Notes: generated by a model not told the origin, from the sequence alone. Counted from the first letter of the stretch, positions 6,706 to 15,862 are shown. The stretch: 52,265 nt of DNA from Chlamydiota bacterium (GCA_021772435.1 JAJFLZ010000014.1:1-52265); one strand, 5' to 3'. Made by a program: numbers and translations.

Positions 6706-7734
6706 ATGTCTAATATTGTAAATTTAAATGCAAAGCACCAGTTTAGGGTGCCTCAAATTAACGAACGCCAATCGTTTTTGGCCAAGCTCATCAAACATCG
6801 ACCTCAGAATGATTCTAGCGAGATGATTGTATCCTATACCCCAGGTCAAATAAAGCCTGAATTTGATGTTCTTGATCAAGAAATAGCGACTAGATTGGTA
6901 GAGTTTGCTAATAAAACACTTGGAAGAAAAGTGTGTAATGGCAAATCGTTATACAGAAAAAATATTAGGTTTGTCTCTATTTCAACCAATGCTGACAGAA
7001 AAGCCACAGCTGTTGCTGCCGTATCCGAGAAGAATTTTTTAGGAAAGGGGAGTTTTGGTCGTGTGTTTGCTGGGTGGCTTTTGTATGAGCACACGGATGG
7101 CTTTTGGGCTATGCGTGATGTTGCTGTCAAATTTTACAAAAGCGATCAGGGATTTAGTCGAAATAGACATGCGGAGGAGCAGATCAAAGGGGACTTTCCT
7201 TACTTAAATAAATCGATAGGTTACGGTGATAAGTGCTTGATCCAAAATCTTTTTACAAATGGTGATGCAGCTGGGTCTATGAATAGACCAGAACAAGAAA
7301 TTGTCAAAATATTATATGGCGTAGCCCAAGGCATTAAGCATCTACATGATCAAAATATTGTTCATCGAGATATTAAACCGCAGAATATTTTGGTAGGTCC
7401 TGATGGTTATGGAGTACTTTCAGACCATGATCTTGTTTGTAACCCCACAAAGCCAAGCGCCGATTATTTAGATCCCTTGAATTATATAAATGATAAGGAA
7501 GTGATAAAGTATGGTCAGGATAAGCCAGCTGACATATGGTCACTAGCAAAGACAATAGAGTGGTTTTTAGCAGTAAAAACTGATCCGTTTGTGGATTTTA
7601 AATTAGAGGAAGACCTCGAAGCGTTACAGGAAGAAATCTTAAAAAAGTCAGGGCACGATGATCGCATGGATATCGATGTATGCATACAGCGATTAAGCAA
7701 TCTGATCATCCTTCAAGACCCATTAGCCGCTTAA
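6706..7734 (+). CDS. Hanks-type serine/threonine protein kinase, putative effector
   Basis: The protein has 342 residues: about 105 of unknown N-terminal sequence, then a kinase domain. Visible motifs are the glycine loop GKGSFGRV (113-120), VAVK with Lys142, the catalytic loop HRDIKPQN (220-227) and DIWS (276-279) of the F helix. The metal-binding DFG is replaced by Asp-His-Asp (240-242), keeping the Asp but losing the Gly. No transmembrane segment or PASTA repeats are seen, unlike housekeeping PknB/PknD-type kinases. A soluble, possibly secreted host-directed kinase is therefore more likely. It is preceded by a strong promoter and followed by a hairpin terminator, so it is a single-gene unit at the edge of the accessory segment. 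Confidence 0.85.
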   Translation: MSNIVNLNAKHQFRVPQINERQSFLAKLIKHRPQNDSSEMIVSYTPGQIKPEFDVLDQEIATRLVEFANKTLGRKVCNGKSLYRKNIRFVSISTNADRKATAVAAVSEKNFLGKGSFGRVFAGWLLYEHTDGFWAMRDVAVKFYKSDQGFSRNRHAEEQIKGDFPYLNKSIGYGDKCLIQNLFTNGDAAGSMNRPEQEIVKILYGVAQGIKHLHDQNIVHRDIKPQNILVGPDGYGVLSDHDLVCNPTKPSADYLDPLNYINDKEVIKYGQDKPADIWSLAKTIEWFLAVKTDPFVDFKLEEDLEALQEEILKKSGHDDRMDIDVCIQRLSNLIILQDPLAA

Positions 7735-7736
7735 AA

Positions 7737-7761
7737 AAAATTAGAGGACTCCTCTAATTTT
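7737..7761. terminator. Hairpin terminator after the kinase gene
   Basis: An 11-bp perfect stem (AAAATTAGAGG and CCTCTAATTTT) encloses a 3-nt loop, directly after the kinase stop codon. The stem is A-rich on one side and U-rich on the other, so it could act in both directions. Confidence 0.75.
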
Positions 7762-7857
7762 AGTCACAGGTTTTCAGATGATTGATACTGTGGCTATTTC
7801 ATTTTTAAAAGATGTCTGGAATATATCAAATTTATGTAAGAATAATCCGTTATTGCC

Positions 7858-7863
7858 TATACT
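7858..7863 (+). promoter_or_regulatory. -10 element of nfeD, possibly leaderless
   Basis: TATACT lies 6 nt before the first ATG of nfeD. No Shine-Dalgarno sequence is present and the -35 is weak. Transcription starting at the normal distance would begin at the A of the start codon. Confidence 0.45.
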
Positions 7864-7869
7864 GCTAGC

Positions 7870-8406
7870 ATGATGATGAGCGTTTTAGAACAAATTTTAT
7901 TAACGGATAAGCTCTACTGGGCGATTGCTCTTGGTGGATCGCTTTTGTTTGTTTTGCGCTTAGTGGTTATGCTGTTTGGCTTGAGCGATGAAGACCACGA
8001 TGGCGATTTTAAATTATTGACTATTCACTCGCTGAGCGGCTTTGCGATGATGTTTGGCTGGATCGGACTGGCATGCAAAAATGAGGCTCATTTGAGCGCT
8101 GTATGGAGCTGCTTGGCAGCATTCGGTGCAGGTAGCGCGATGCTGTTTTTGACTAGATGGATTTTTATTTTGGCGCAGAGGGCGACATCGAAGGGCAGCG
8201 ACTTTGAAATTAGTGAGGCCATTGGCAAGCAGGCAACGGTTTATCAAAAGATTCCAGAGAAAGGTAGTGGCAAGGTGCAGGTGACGGTGAATGAGGTCAT
8301 GTATGAGCTTTTAGCTGTCTCGAAAGAGGGAGAAGAAATTAATTCATTCGAATGTGTCAATATTGTGCGCGCTGTGGATGATCAAACAGTAGAGGTGAAA
8401 AGATGA
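7870..8406 (+). CDS. NfeD-like membrane protein, flotillin partner
   Basis: The protein has 178 residues, with hydrophobic segments at about 15-37, 57-70 and 77-100. A C-terminal beta-rich domain from about 112 (EAIGKQATVYQKI ... GKVQVTVNEVMYELLAVS) resembles the OB-fold of NfeD proteins. The stop overlaps the start of the flotillin gene by 4 nt. NfeD1b/YuaF-type proteins with an adjacent flotillin are a well-known operon in bacteria, thought to organise membrane microdomains. Three consecutive ATG codons begin the frame, so the exact start among them is uncertain. Confidence 0.75.
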   Translation: MMMSVLEQILLTDKLYWAIALGGSLLFVLRLVVMLFGLSDEDHDGDFKLLTIHSLSGFAMMFGWIGLACKNEAHLSAVWSCLAAFGAGSAMLFLTRWIFILAQRATSKGSDFEISEAIGKQATVYQKIPEKGSGKVQVTVNEVMYELLAVSKEGEEINSFECVNIVRAVDDQTVEVKR

Positions 8407-9731
8407 TAGAAGGATTTTTTAGCGCAGCGGTTGTATCTTGCGTGTCGTTTGTATTTGCAACGTTTTTATTTTTGGCAAAAATTTACCGTAGATGTCCCTC
8501 TAACCAGATTTTAGTGGTTTTTGGCCGGGTTGGAAATAAGAAGTCGGTGCAGTGCTACCATGGCGGTGGAACGTTTGTTTGGCCGCTGATTCAAGCGAGC
8601 GCTTATTTGGACTTAACTCCTAGATCAATTCACATTCCACTTAAGGGCGCACTCTCACAGCAAAATATCCGTATCAATGTGCCGAGTACATTTACAGTAG
8701 CTGTTGGCATTACACCTGAGGTGATGCATAACGCTGCTGTGCGTATGCTAGGTTTGTCTGTGTCTGAAATTGAAAGCATGGCAACAGAGATCATTATCGG
8801 CCAGCTGCGCTTGACTGTGGCATCGCTTAAAATTGAAGAAATCAACCAGGACCGTGAGCGGTTTTTGGATGCGATTAAAAACAATATCGAGCCTGAGCTC
8901 CACAAGATCGGCCTGACACTGATTAACGTCAACATCACCGATATCACCGATGAGTCAGAATATATTGATAGCATCGGAAAAAAAGCAGCATCAACAGCTG
9001 TTAACCAAGCGAAAGTCGATGTTGCTGAGCAGGAAAAACAAGGTGAGATCGGTAAAGCAGAGGCAGATCGTGAGCGCCGCATTCAGGTAGCCATGCACCA
9101 CGCCAAAGCGGTTGAAGGTGAGAATTTAGCTCAGGCTGAAATGGCAGCTACAAATGCTAACCTGAAGGAGAAGGAAGCTGAGGCAGGAAAGCGCTCTGAG
9201 GTGGCGAGGCAAGAAGCTGAGGTCTTTATTCAAAAGGCAAAAGCAGAAGCTGAAACATCAAGATTGCACGCCTCTGAAGTGGTTCCGCAAGAGATTGCAA
9301 AACGAAAAGTAGAGATTGATGCGAGTGCAGAGGCTCAAAAACGTATTTTAGAAGCTAAAGGGGAGGCGGATGCTCTTCTAGCCCTGCGCACTGCAGAGGC
9401 TGAAGGCCTGCAAAAAGTCCTCGATGCCAAGGCTAAAGGCTTCAAGGAGCTCATGGATTCTTGTGGTGGTGACACTTCGACGATGCTACTGATTGAAAAA
9501 CTAGAAGATATTGTGCGCCTGCAAACAGAAGCTATCAGTAATCTTAAGATCGATAAGATCACAGTCTGGGATAGCGGCCAATCCGGCGAGGGAAAGCGCG
9601 GAACGACAACGTCAAATTTTTTGAGCAATATGGTTAAATCTGTGCCAGCACTGCATGATGTCGCGGAGATGGCAGGCGTTGAACTTCCTGGCTATTTGGG
9701 CAAAGTCAAAGAGCCAACTATCAAAGATTAA
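8403..9731 (+). CDS. floT: Flotillin-like SPFH-domain protein
   Basis: The protein has 442 residues. An N-terminal hydrophobic segment (about 5-27) anchors it to the membrane. The SPFH domain follows (for example INVPSTFTVAVGITPEVMHN and ISDESEY-type strand-helix motifs), with LTLINVNITDITDESEYID near 180-200. A long coiled coil rich in Ala-Glu repeats then spans about 205-350. The C-terminal ~90 residues are variable. The 4-nt overlap with nfeD shows co-transcription and coupling. Flotillins oligomerise on the inner membrane and scaffold membrane proteins. Length and domain order fit the YuaG/FloT type. Confidence 0.88.
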   Translation: MIEGFFSAAVVSCVSFVFATFLFLAKIYRRCPSNQILVVFGRVGNKKSVQCYHGGGTFVWPLIQASAYLDLTPRSIHIPLKGALSQQNIRINVPSTFTVAVGITPEVMHNAAVRMLGLSVSEIESMATEIIIGQLRLTVASLKIEEINQDRERFLDAIKNNIEPELHKIGLTLINVNITDITDESEYIDSIGKKAASTAVNQAKVDVAEQEKQGEIGKAEADRERRIQVAMHHAKAVEGENLAQAEMAATNANLKEKEAEAGKRSEVARQEAEVFIQKAKAEAETSRLHASEVVPQEIAKRKVEIDASAEAQKRILEAKGEADALLALRTAEAEGLQKVLDAKAKGFKELMDSCGGDTSTMLLIEKLEDIVRLQTEAISNLKIDKITVWDSGQSGEGKRGTTTSNFLSNMVKSVPALHDVAEMAGVELPGYLGKVKEPTIKD

Positions 9732-9734
9732 CGA

Positions 9735-10139
9735 TTATTCTGATCGTAATAAGCCAGGGCTGGTCGTTCCAGCTTTATTAAAACAGTACCAGGCAATAGC
9801 TGCACATAAGATGAGTGGCAGGCCAAATTGCATGGGAATAGGTTTACCGGCATAGATGAATTGGGAAACGATGCTTGCAAACAGGTAGGAATGGTAGGTT
9901 GTGATTATGCCAACGCCGCAACTTGTGCCTGCATGGTCAACAAAATTGCTTGCTATGACGATCACAGCGCCAACAAGAGGGGCTTTTCTTGCGCTATATA
10001 GACATCCGGCTAATAGGGCCCCATAAGCGACTGTCGTTGTTGTTTCGATGAGGTCTTTTCTGAGAGTGTCGCTAAAAGGAATTGATCCAATATTTCGAAA
10101 GAGTTTCGGAATGATACTTGATAGAGCCGTCATAGCCAT
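9735..10139 (-). CDS. Small hydrophobic membrane protein of unknown function
   Basis: The protein has about 134 residues from the ATG at 10137-10139; an upstream in-frame start at 10160 would add seven. Hydrophobic stretches include VAYGALLAGCLYSA, VGAVIVIASNF, YLFASIVSQFIYAG and LPLILCAAIAWYCF, so three or four transmembrane helices are expected. It overlaps the end of corA by 10 nt and is probably the second gene of that operon. It converges with flotillin, only 3 nt apart. No family is recognised. Confidence 0.6.
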   Translation of the reverse strand: MAMTALSSIIPKLFRNIGSIPFSDTLRKDLIETTTTVAYGALLAGCLYSARKAPLVGAVIVIASNFVDHAGTSCGVGIITTYHSYLFASIVSQFIYAGKPIPMQFGLPLILCAAIAWYCFNKAGTTSPGLLRSE

Positions 10140-11050
10140 TTTTTGCGTTGAAAGACCCAAACAGCAAAGATTGAGATAGCTGCTGTGAAGGCCATAATGC
10201 CTGCAAAGGCAAGAGCACTGTTTGCAAATGGAAGAGCCACGTTCATGCCGTAGAGGCTAGCGATCATGGTTGGCAGGCTGAGAATAATGGTAAGTGCTGT
10301 GAGGAGCTTAATCGTTTTGTTAAGTTGGTTAGTAAAAATGATTTGATACGAGTCTCGAAGAGAGCGGATAGAGCGTAGATTAACCGAACAAATCTCTTCT
10401 GACTGCAGCGAGGCGTTGAGTAGATCTTCGAGCAAGTCCTGGTCTTTTTCTTGCAAGAAGGCATAGCGACCAGATGTGATGGCTTCAAGCACGTTGCGCA
10501 AAGGGACGAGGGAGGACAGGTATTGGTTGAGGTTTTCTTCGTGGACAGTAAGAGATGTAATGTCTTTGCTCTCTACTTGGGCCATCTCTTTTTCTTTGCG
10601 GATAACGCCTGCACGTACTTTTTTAATTTTGATGGTGTACTCTTGTGTGATTTTGAGCAGGATGTAAATTAAAAGTTTATTTGTCTGATGGGTTGAAATT
10701 TTTGGTTTTTGAGCGACGAAGTTATCAATAAGATAGCTTTTTTGAGGACAGATGGTAATAAAATAATCTTTTGTCAAAATGATGGTAAGCGTGGTGGTAA
10801 ACAGGCCGGCTTCGTGAATGGTAGGATGACGGGTAAAGATGAGGGTGCGCTCATCAAGTCGTTCAATACGAGGGATTTCGTATCTGTCTAAACAGTCGTG
10901 TAAATCGGTATATTCGGCATCGATGAGTTTAGCAATCTGTGTGACGTCGTTAGAGCTTGCTTCGTCCACATGGATCCAACAGCCAGCTTTAGGCTCTTCT
11001 ATCACCTGAAAAACGTCATCGTCATCTGTTTTGAAGTATGTTGTAATCAT
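10130..11050 (-). CDS. corA: CorA-family divalent cation (Mg2+/Co2+) transporter
   Basis: The protein has 306 residues. A large N-terminal cytoplasmic alpha/beta domain precedes two C-terminal transmembrane helices, with the signature YGMN between them (LPTMIASLYGMNVALPFANS). Gly-Met-Asn forms the ion selectivity filter in CorA pentamers. The basic end (FQRKKWL) matches the usual cytoplasmic tail. The start ATG is at 11048-11050. A 28-bp inverted repeat lies between this start and the lpxD stop. The downstream small membrane gene overlaps it. Confidence 0.92.
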   Translation of the reverse strand: MITTYFKTDDDDVFQVIEEPKAGCWIHVDEASSNDVTQIAKLIDAEYTDLHDCLDRYEIPRIERLDERTLIFTRHPTIHEAGLFTTTLTIILTKDYFITICPQKSYLIDNFVAQKPKISTHQTNKLLIYILLKITQEYTIKIKKVRAGVIRKEKEMAQVESKDITSLTVHEENLNQYLSSLVPLRNVLEAITSGRYAFLQEKDQDLLEDLLNASLQSEEICSVNLRSIRSLRDSYQIIFTNQLNKTIKLLTALTIILSLPTMIASLYGMNVALPFANSALAFAGIMAFTAAISIFAVWVFQRKKWL

Positions 11051-11054
11051 ACAT

Positions 11055-11082
11055 CTAGTTTAACTTTTTAATGCTAAACTAG
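11055..11082. terminator. Inverted repeat between lpxD and corA
   Basis: Perfect 8-bp arms CTAGTTTA and TAAACTAG are separated by 12 nt. The repeat lies 8 nt past the lpxD stop and 4 nt before the corA start on the same strand. It could end the bamA-skp-lpxD transcript or be an operator for corA. The long loop and lack of a U tract make a strong terminator uncertain. Confidence 0.45.
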
Positions 11083-11090
11083 CAAGGTAA

Positions 11091-12122
11091 TTAATCTTTT
11101 GACTCGAGGCGCAATTCGAGCTCTTTGATGCGCTTGACATATGAGGAAAGTTTGCGCTGGTGGACTTGCATGGTATTGAATTCTTTCATGGGCATGACAG
11201 GACCGCCTCCGTAGATGCCGCTTTCTTTGATGTCTTTACTGACACCGCCGCGCGTGGCTATTTGTACGTTATCGGTGATGTTAACGTGGCCGACAATGCC
11301 ACCTTGACCTCCCATGAAGACGTGGCGGCCGGTTTTAGCAGAACCTGCCACACCTGATTGCGAGATGATAAGATTGTCTTCACCCAGATTGACGTTGTGA
11401 CCAATTTGGACGAGGTTGTCGAGTTTGGTGCCTCTGCCTATGCGTGTGGATTTAAATCTAGCTCTATCGATGGTGGTATTTGCGCCGATTTCAACGTCGT
11501 CTTCGATGATGACGTTGCCAATTTGCTCAAGTTTTCGGTGGTGGCCTTTAGCGTCCATGGTGTAGCCATAGCCGCAAGAGCCAATCACTGCACCGGGTTG
11601 AATGATCACGCGGTTTCCAATGATGGAGAGTTCTCGGATTGTGACGTTAGGATAAAATGTGCAGTTTGAACCAATTTGGACAGCTGGACCAATGGTGACG
11701 TGAGCATGTATGTGTGTATTAGCGCCGATGCGCACGTTTTTATCGATGACAGCATAGGGGCCAATCGTGACATTGTCACCTAAAATAGCTGATTCATGGA
11801 TGACAGCTGTAGAGTGAATGCCTTCAAAACCACTTTGGACAGATGCGAGTAAGAGCTCGGCAATTTTTTGAAAAGTCCGGGAGGGGTCATCTGAGATGAG
11901 ATAGTTTTTTCCAGGCGTCTGCTCTGTTTGCGAGCCTATGCAAATAACTCCAGCTTTGGAAGCTCTCATCGCTTCTAAGTATCTGGGATTAGCTAAAAAT
12001 GATGCGTCACAAGCGCTTGCAGATTCAAGCGTATCAATGCCCTTAACCGAAAACGTTGGGTCTCCGATTAAGGTGCTTTGCGTGAGATCTGCAAGCTCTT
12101 TTAGCGAGAAGCTTTTAGCCAT
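11091..12122 (-). CDS. lpxD: UDP-3-O-acylglucosamine N-acyltransferase LpxD
   Basis: The protein has about 343 residues and starts MAKSFSLKELADLTQSTLIG, where the ATG overlaps the skp stop by 8 nt. LpxD adds the second acyl chain from acyl-ACP to UDP-3-O-acylglucosamine in lipid A synthesis. The N-terminal uridine-binding domain is followed by many left-handed beta-helix hexapeptide repeats (GDNVTIGPYAVIDKNVRIGA and similar) from about 105 to 310. IGHNVNLG contains the catalytic His equivalent. The C-terminal helix (KRIKELELRLESKD) is usual. It is the last gene of bamA-skp-lpxD, the same order as in Chlamydia (CT241-CT243). Confidence 0.95.
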   Translation of the reverse strand: MAKSFSLKELADLTQSTLIGDPTFSVKGIDTLESASACDASFLANPRYLEAMRASKAGVICIGSQTEQTPGKNYLISDDPSRTFQKIAELLLASVQSGFEGIHSTAVIHESAILGDNVTIGPYAVIDKNVRIGANTHIHAHVTIGPAVQIGSNCTFYPNVTIRELSIIGNRVIIQPGAVIGSCGYGYTMDAKGHHRKLEQIGNVIIEDDVEIGANTTIDRARFKSTRIGRGTKLDNLVQIGHNVNLGEDNLIISQSGVAGSAKTGRHVFMGGQGGIVGHVNITDNVQIATRGGVSKDIKESGIYGGGPVMPMKEFNTMQVHQRKLSSYVKRIKELELRLESKD

Positions 12123-12654
12123 TCGATTCTTGAGTTTCAATATCGTAGTTATGATCAAGTTCAGAGAGCACTAGGCTTGTCACATCTTGGTCAAAGTAAA
12201 AGCAGGCGTCTTTGTTGATGACAAATGAAAAACCATGATCTTTAGCAACTTTTTCAGATGCTGCAGAAATACGGCCACCCATGCTTTGTACCATTTTCAT
12301 GTTAGCTTGATTCAAGACTTGGTAATACTGATTTTGGTATTTTGCCATCTCTTCTTGCAGCGTTTGAAACTTCATGCGAAGTTCTTGCTCAGCTTCAGGA
12401 GATAGCCCATCTAGCTGCTCTGGATCTTGCAGTTTGCTTGCGACTTCGCGCAAGTTTTTTTCAGTGTCTTGCACAAGAGACTGCATCTGGTTTTTAAGAT
12501 TTTCTAGGCTTTCTTGTTCTTTTTTGCCGTATTTTGAATCAGCAACGCATTGTGCGAAATTGGCAACACCAATTTTTTTGCTATTAGTTTCGTTTGCTTT
12601 TAAAAGAGCAGTTGAACTCAATGCTAAAGCTAAAATTGCAGCTGTTGTTTTCAT
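12115..12654 (-). CDS. skp: Skp/OmpH periplasmic outer-membrane protein chaperone
   Basis: The protein has 179 residues with an N-terminal signal peptide (MKTTAAILALALSSTALLKA). A short strand (KIGVANFAQCVADS) is followed by a long coiled coil from about 40 to 130 (QESLENLKNQMQSLVQDTEK and LQEEMAKYQNQYYQVLNQAN), the tentacles of the Skp trimer. A final strand region is FSFVINKDACFYF. Skp keeps unfolded outer-membrane proteins soluble on the way to BamA. A GGAG lies upstream of the start. The gene sits 15 bp after bamA and overlaps lpxD by 8 nt. Confidence 0.92.
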   Translation of the reverse strand: MKTTAAILALALSSTALLKANETNSKKIGVANFAQCVADSKYGKKEQESLENLKNQMQSLVQDTEKNLREVASKLQDPEQLDGLSPEAEQELRMKFQTLQEEMAKYQNQYYQVLNQANMKMVQSMGGRISAASEKVAKDHGFSFVINKDACFYFDQDVTSLVLSELDHNYDIETQESNG

Positions 12655-12669
12655 GTCATGACTCCAGGG

Positions 12670-15129
12670 TTAAAATTGTCCGCCCATTGAGAAAAAGAAA
12701 CCTTTTTGTTGGATCTTTCTATCTTTTGGGTTGAGAGGGAAGCCGTACCCAAATAAGAAGGGTACGCGATTGCCAATGTCAATCCGTGCGCCGCCGCCGA
12801 CACTTGTTCGAATGGTATTGAAGTGCCAAGGGTCTTCATCGGCACTACCACCATCGAGGAATACGAAGAGGTCGAGAAATGGAGGGATAATTTCATGCAA
12901 GTATTCGACAGACAAGAGCATGGAGGTGGCACCGCCCAAGGGATCGACATCTTTCCGACTATTTGTTGCATCTAACAGAGGACCAATTGAAAATTGTTCA
13001 TAACCACGCACAGAGTTTTCACCACCCATAACATAACGCTCTGGGAAAGGCAAGAGTTCTGGTACTCCCACACCAAATGTATCAAGTACGCGTATGTCTC
13101 CTCTAGCTTTAAATATGCCGCGTTTTCCAATCGGGTGATAGAACGTATTGATGTAGGCAGCTTTGATGAAGGGAAAGTAGCGATCGTCAGATGAATGACG
13201 CCTTACACCGCAAACTTCAGCTTCGATGATTGATCTAGCGCCCATACGTGGTTTGTATGGCTGATCGGTAGAGTCAAATGTGAATGTCGTTCCAATACCC
13301 ATTACGAGACCGCTATTGCGCTCTTGCTGTGTGATGGCATCTTTGTAGTCGTTGATCTCTTTCTGGTTTGTAATTTTGCCAGCATCGTCTCTTATCGGCT
13401 TTGGCGGTTTGGGATCGATATCGATAACCGAGTTGCGCAAACGCCATTTTATCGTAGAGGTCCAGTATCCACTCAAGGGGTAAGAAGCAAAGATGGTACC
13501 ACCACCTGTGTCGATATCGTAGTTGTCCGAAATGACTGTGCTGTGTGTGTAGTTTAGGTCAAAGCCCACACGCCAATTGGTGTCTTTAAAATGTGGCTCC
13601 ATCCAATTGATGGTGTATGATCTGGTTTTTTTACCGATTTGAATTTTAGCTGACGCCAGCTCTCCACCGCCACGCAAGGATGATAACCCATCTTTCCAAA
13701 ACCTAGTCAAGCCCTTGTGGTTGAAGTTGTTTTCACTGATATCGAGACCACCAAAGATGTTATCGACAGAACTTGCTCCAAAAAAGAGGCTGACGTTGCC
13801 TGTTGTGGTCTCTTCCACTTCGATGATCACGTCTCGGTAATTTGGACCAAGATCTGAATCGTATTGAGATTTAACAGGATATACGTTGACCGATTTGAAG
13901 TAGCCCGTACCAAGGAGTCTGTATTCGGTAGATTTGAGTTTGTTGGAGTCAAAAACTTCACCAGGGACAAGGTTAGTTTGGTGCAAGATAACGCGAGTTT
14001 CTGTGCTCACGTTGCCGAGTACTCGAACTAGGCCAACGCGATACTGCTCGCCTTCTTCGATGTCGAATTGCACATTATAGACCGGCTCATCAGACATCAA
14101 ATACAGTTGATAGGATACATTCGTATCGATATAGCCACGCTGCCCATACAGATCCTTGATGTTTTGAACAGTGTCTCGCAATGCATCAGGAGAGTATTTT
14201 TCACCTTCGTGGATCGTAAAAATATCGCTAATTTGGCTATCGTTATAAAGCTTATTGCCGCAAAAGCCGATCTCACCAAATTGAAAGGAGTCTCCGCGCT
14301 CAGCAGAGATCACTACAATGAGTTTTGAGGGATCGACAGGATCTTCTTTTTGAGTGATGCACACTTTAGCGTCAGCGTAACCTTCATTTTGCAGATAGTT
14401 GACGATGATCATTTTATCGTGCTCGATCATGTCTTCGCGATAAATACCCTTGCCAGTGACCCAACTAATCAAAAAATTGTATTTTTTCGAGACCATTTTA
14501 CGCATGATCTCTTTTTCTTCATCGTGCGTAAAACCTTCAAATTCGATTTTGCCGATGCGCCCAGATCGTCCTTCCTTAATATTGATTTGAACAACAATAT
14601 CGTTTGAATCGTTTTGTGGCAGGGTGCGATAAGAGCCTTGGACTTCAAAGTAGCCTTTTTTAACGTAAAGCTCCTTGATTTTCATGAAGCCTTTGTTGAA
14701 TGTATCGCGATCAAAAACCTCGCCCGGTTTAACGCCTAATTCTTTGTTCAACGTGGAAGTCTTTATCTTCTTGTTGCCTTCCCACTCGATGCGTTTAATC
14801 GCTGGTTTTTGCCAAAGGCGCACAGTGATATAAACCTGGCCTCCCACAACCTCTAATGAGGGTTCGACGCGATCATATTCTTCAGCAAGCATTTTTAAGT
14901 CGTTATCGAATGTCAGTTGGTGGAATGGATCGCCCTGTTTAGTGCTCATACGTGATTTCATGCTCTGCGGATCGAATGGGCTGTCCGGGCTTTCCATGAT
15001 CAAGGTCATCTTAGCGACAGTTTTATTTTCGAATGTCTCAACAACCGCAGAAGCAGCGAGAAGGATAGGAGCATCTAACATCACGCCCATGCAAAGTGCA
15101 GCAGCTGCGCGATATACCAGTTTGTTCAT
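12670..15129 (-). CDS. bamA: Outer-membrane assembly factor BamA (Omp85)
   Basis: The protein has 819 residues. A signal peptide (about 1-25) is followed by POTRA domains (for example WQKPAIKRIEWEGNKKIKTS, EGRSGRIGKIEFEGFT, EEGEQYRVGLVRVLGNVSTE) and a 16-strand barrel from about 450. MGGENSVRGYEQFSIGP holds the conserved VRG(Y/F) motif of the L6 loop. The protein ends in phenylalanine (FFFSMGGQF), the usual barrel signal. It inserts outer-membrane proteins. It is the first gene of the operon with skp and lpxD, facing away from a 75-bp gap before recR. Confidence 0.96.
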   Translation of the reverse strand: MNKLVYRAAAALCMGVMLDAPILLAASAVVETFENKTVAKMTLIMESPDSPFDPQSMKSRMSTKQGDPFHQLTFDNDLKMLAEEYDRVEPSLEVVGGQVYITVRLWQKPAIKRIEWEGNKKIKTSTLNKELGVKPGEVFDRDTFNKGFMKIKELYVKKGYFEVQGSYRTLPQNDSNDIVVQINIKEGRSGRIGKIEFEGFTHDEEKEIMRKMVSKKYNFLISWVTGKGIYREDMIEHDKMIIVNYLQNEGYADAKVCITQKEDPVDPSKLIVVISAERGDSFQFGEIGFCGNKLYNDSQISDIFTIHEGEKYSPDALRDTVQNIKDLYGQRGYIDTNVSYQLYLMSDEPVYNVQFDIEEGEQYRVGLVRVLGNVSTETRVILHQTNLVPGEVFDSNKLKSTEYRLLGTGYFKSVNVYPVKSQYDSDLGPNYRDVIIEVEETTTGNVSLFFGASSVDNIFGGLDISENNFNHKGLTRFWKDGLSSLRGGGELASAKIQIGKKTRSYTINWMEPHFKDTNWRVGFDLNYTHSTVISDNYDIDTGGGTIFASYPLSGYWTSTIKWRLRNSVIDIDPKPPKPIRDDAGKITNQKEINDYKDAITQQERNSGLVMGIGTTFTFDSTDQPYKPRMGARSIIEAEVCGVRRHSSDDRYFPFIKAAYINTFYHPIGKRGIFKARGDIRVLDTFGVGVPELLPFPERYVMGGENSVRGYEQFSIGPLLDATNSRKDVDPLGGATSMLLSVEYLHEIIPPFLDLFVFLDGGSADEDPWHFNTIRTSVGGGARIDIGNRVPFLFGYGFPLNPKDRKIQQKGFFFSMGGQF

Positions 15130-15204
15130 GAGAGAAACAATCCTTTTGCCTTGAACTTAAGAGCTGCCCATCATAGCCGATCAGCTTAAATTCTGGCAAG
15201 CACT

Positions 15205-15795
15205 TTAGAAAGATCGACGGCCAGTGATGGCAAGGGAAAGCGTGCCTTCGTCGATGTAGTCGAGAGTACTACCCATGGGCATGCCATAAGCAAGACGAGT
15301 AACAGACAGACCTTGATTATCGAAATGGTTTTTAAGAAAAAGTGCCGTGGCATCGCCCTCTAAAGTAGAGTCGAGAGCGAGGATGATTTCTTGAATATTC
15401 TGAGATTTGATGCGGTGATCGAGTTTGGGCAGGTCAAGTTGGTCGGGAGTGCGGCCTTCAAGGGGTGAGAGCAGCGTTTCGATAACGTGGTAGAGGCCGC
15501 GGTAGGCATGGGTGTCTTCGATGGCGTAGGCGTCTTTGGGCGAGGAGATAATGCATAGGGTGTTGGAATCACGGTTTTGGCAGAAAGGGCATTTGTTTTG
15601 GTCTTGTAGGCAGCCGCAGGTTTTGCAGGCTTTAATAGCAGTTTTGAGGGTACCAAGTAGGGACGAGGTATCAAGTAAATCTTTTTCTTTCCATTCGAGC
15701 AGGGCAAATGCAAATCGCTCTGCTGTTTTGTTTCCAACTCCTGGAAGTTTGCGTAAGTAGGTGATAAGGGACTGCAGCTCAGTGGGGTATTTCAC
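15205..15795 (-). CDS. recR: Recombination mediator RecR
   Basis: The protein has 196 residues and begins at a GTG (15793-15795), with AAGG about 8 nt upstream. A helix-hairpin-helix (LRKLPGVGNKTAERFA) is followed by the four-cysteine zinc finger CKTCGCLQDQNKCPFC and then a Toprim domain (LCIISSPKDAYAIE, EIILALDSTLEGDATALF). The end (RLAYGMPMGSTLDYIDEGTL) is the conserved RecR tail. RecR works with RecF/RecO to load RecA. It is divergent from fabH with a T-rich gap of 67 bp, the same arrangement as Chlamydia CT240/CT239. Confidence 0.95.
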   Translation of the reverse strand: MKYPTELQSLITYLRKLPGVGNKTAERFAFALLEWKEKDLLDTSSLLGTLKTAIKACKTCGCLQDQNKCPFCQNRDSNTLCIISSPKDAYAIEDTHAYRGLYHVIETLLSPLEGRTPDQLDLPKLDHRIKSQNIQEIILALDSTLEGDATALFLKNHFDNQGLSVTRLAYGMPMGSTLDYIDEGTLSLAITGRRSF

Positions 15796-15862
15796 GTTAA
15801 ACCTTACTTTTCTTTTTTTTTCGTTTGTGCTATACTATGATCTTTATATGATAGGAGATCAA

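Noticed and set aside
8630..9082. Minus-strand 150-codon ORF inside flotillin
   Set aside because: It is composed of Ser/Arg-rich low-complexity sequence opposite a well-supported flotillin gene, so it is a shadow frame.
11160..11669. Plus-strand ORFs inside lpxD
   Set aside because: They are shadows of the hexapeptide-repeat coding sequence on the other strand and have no start context or family match.
15761..15862. Longer N-terminus for fabH
   Set aside because: The frame is open, but the extra residues are hydrophobic junk relative to FabH and would overlap recR. The GTG at 15863 has a ribosome binding site and gives the family start.
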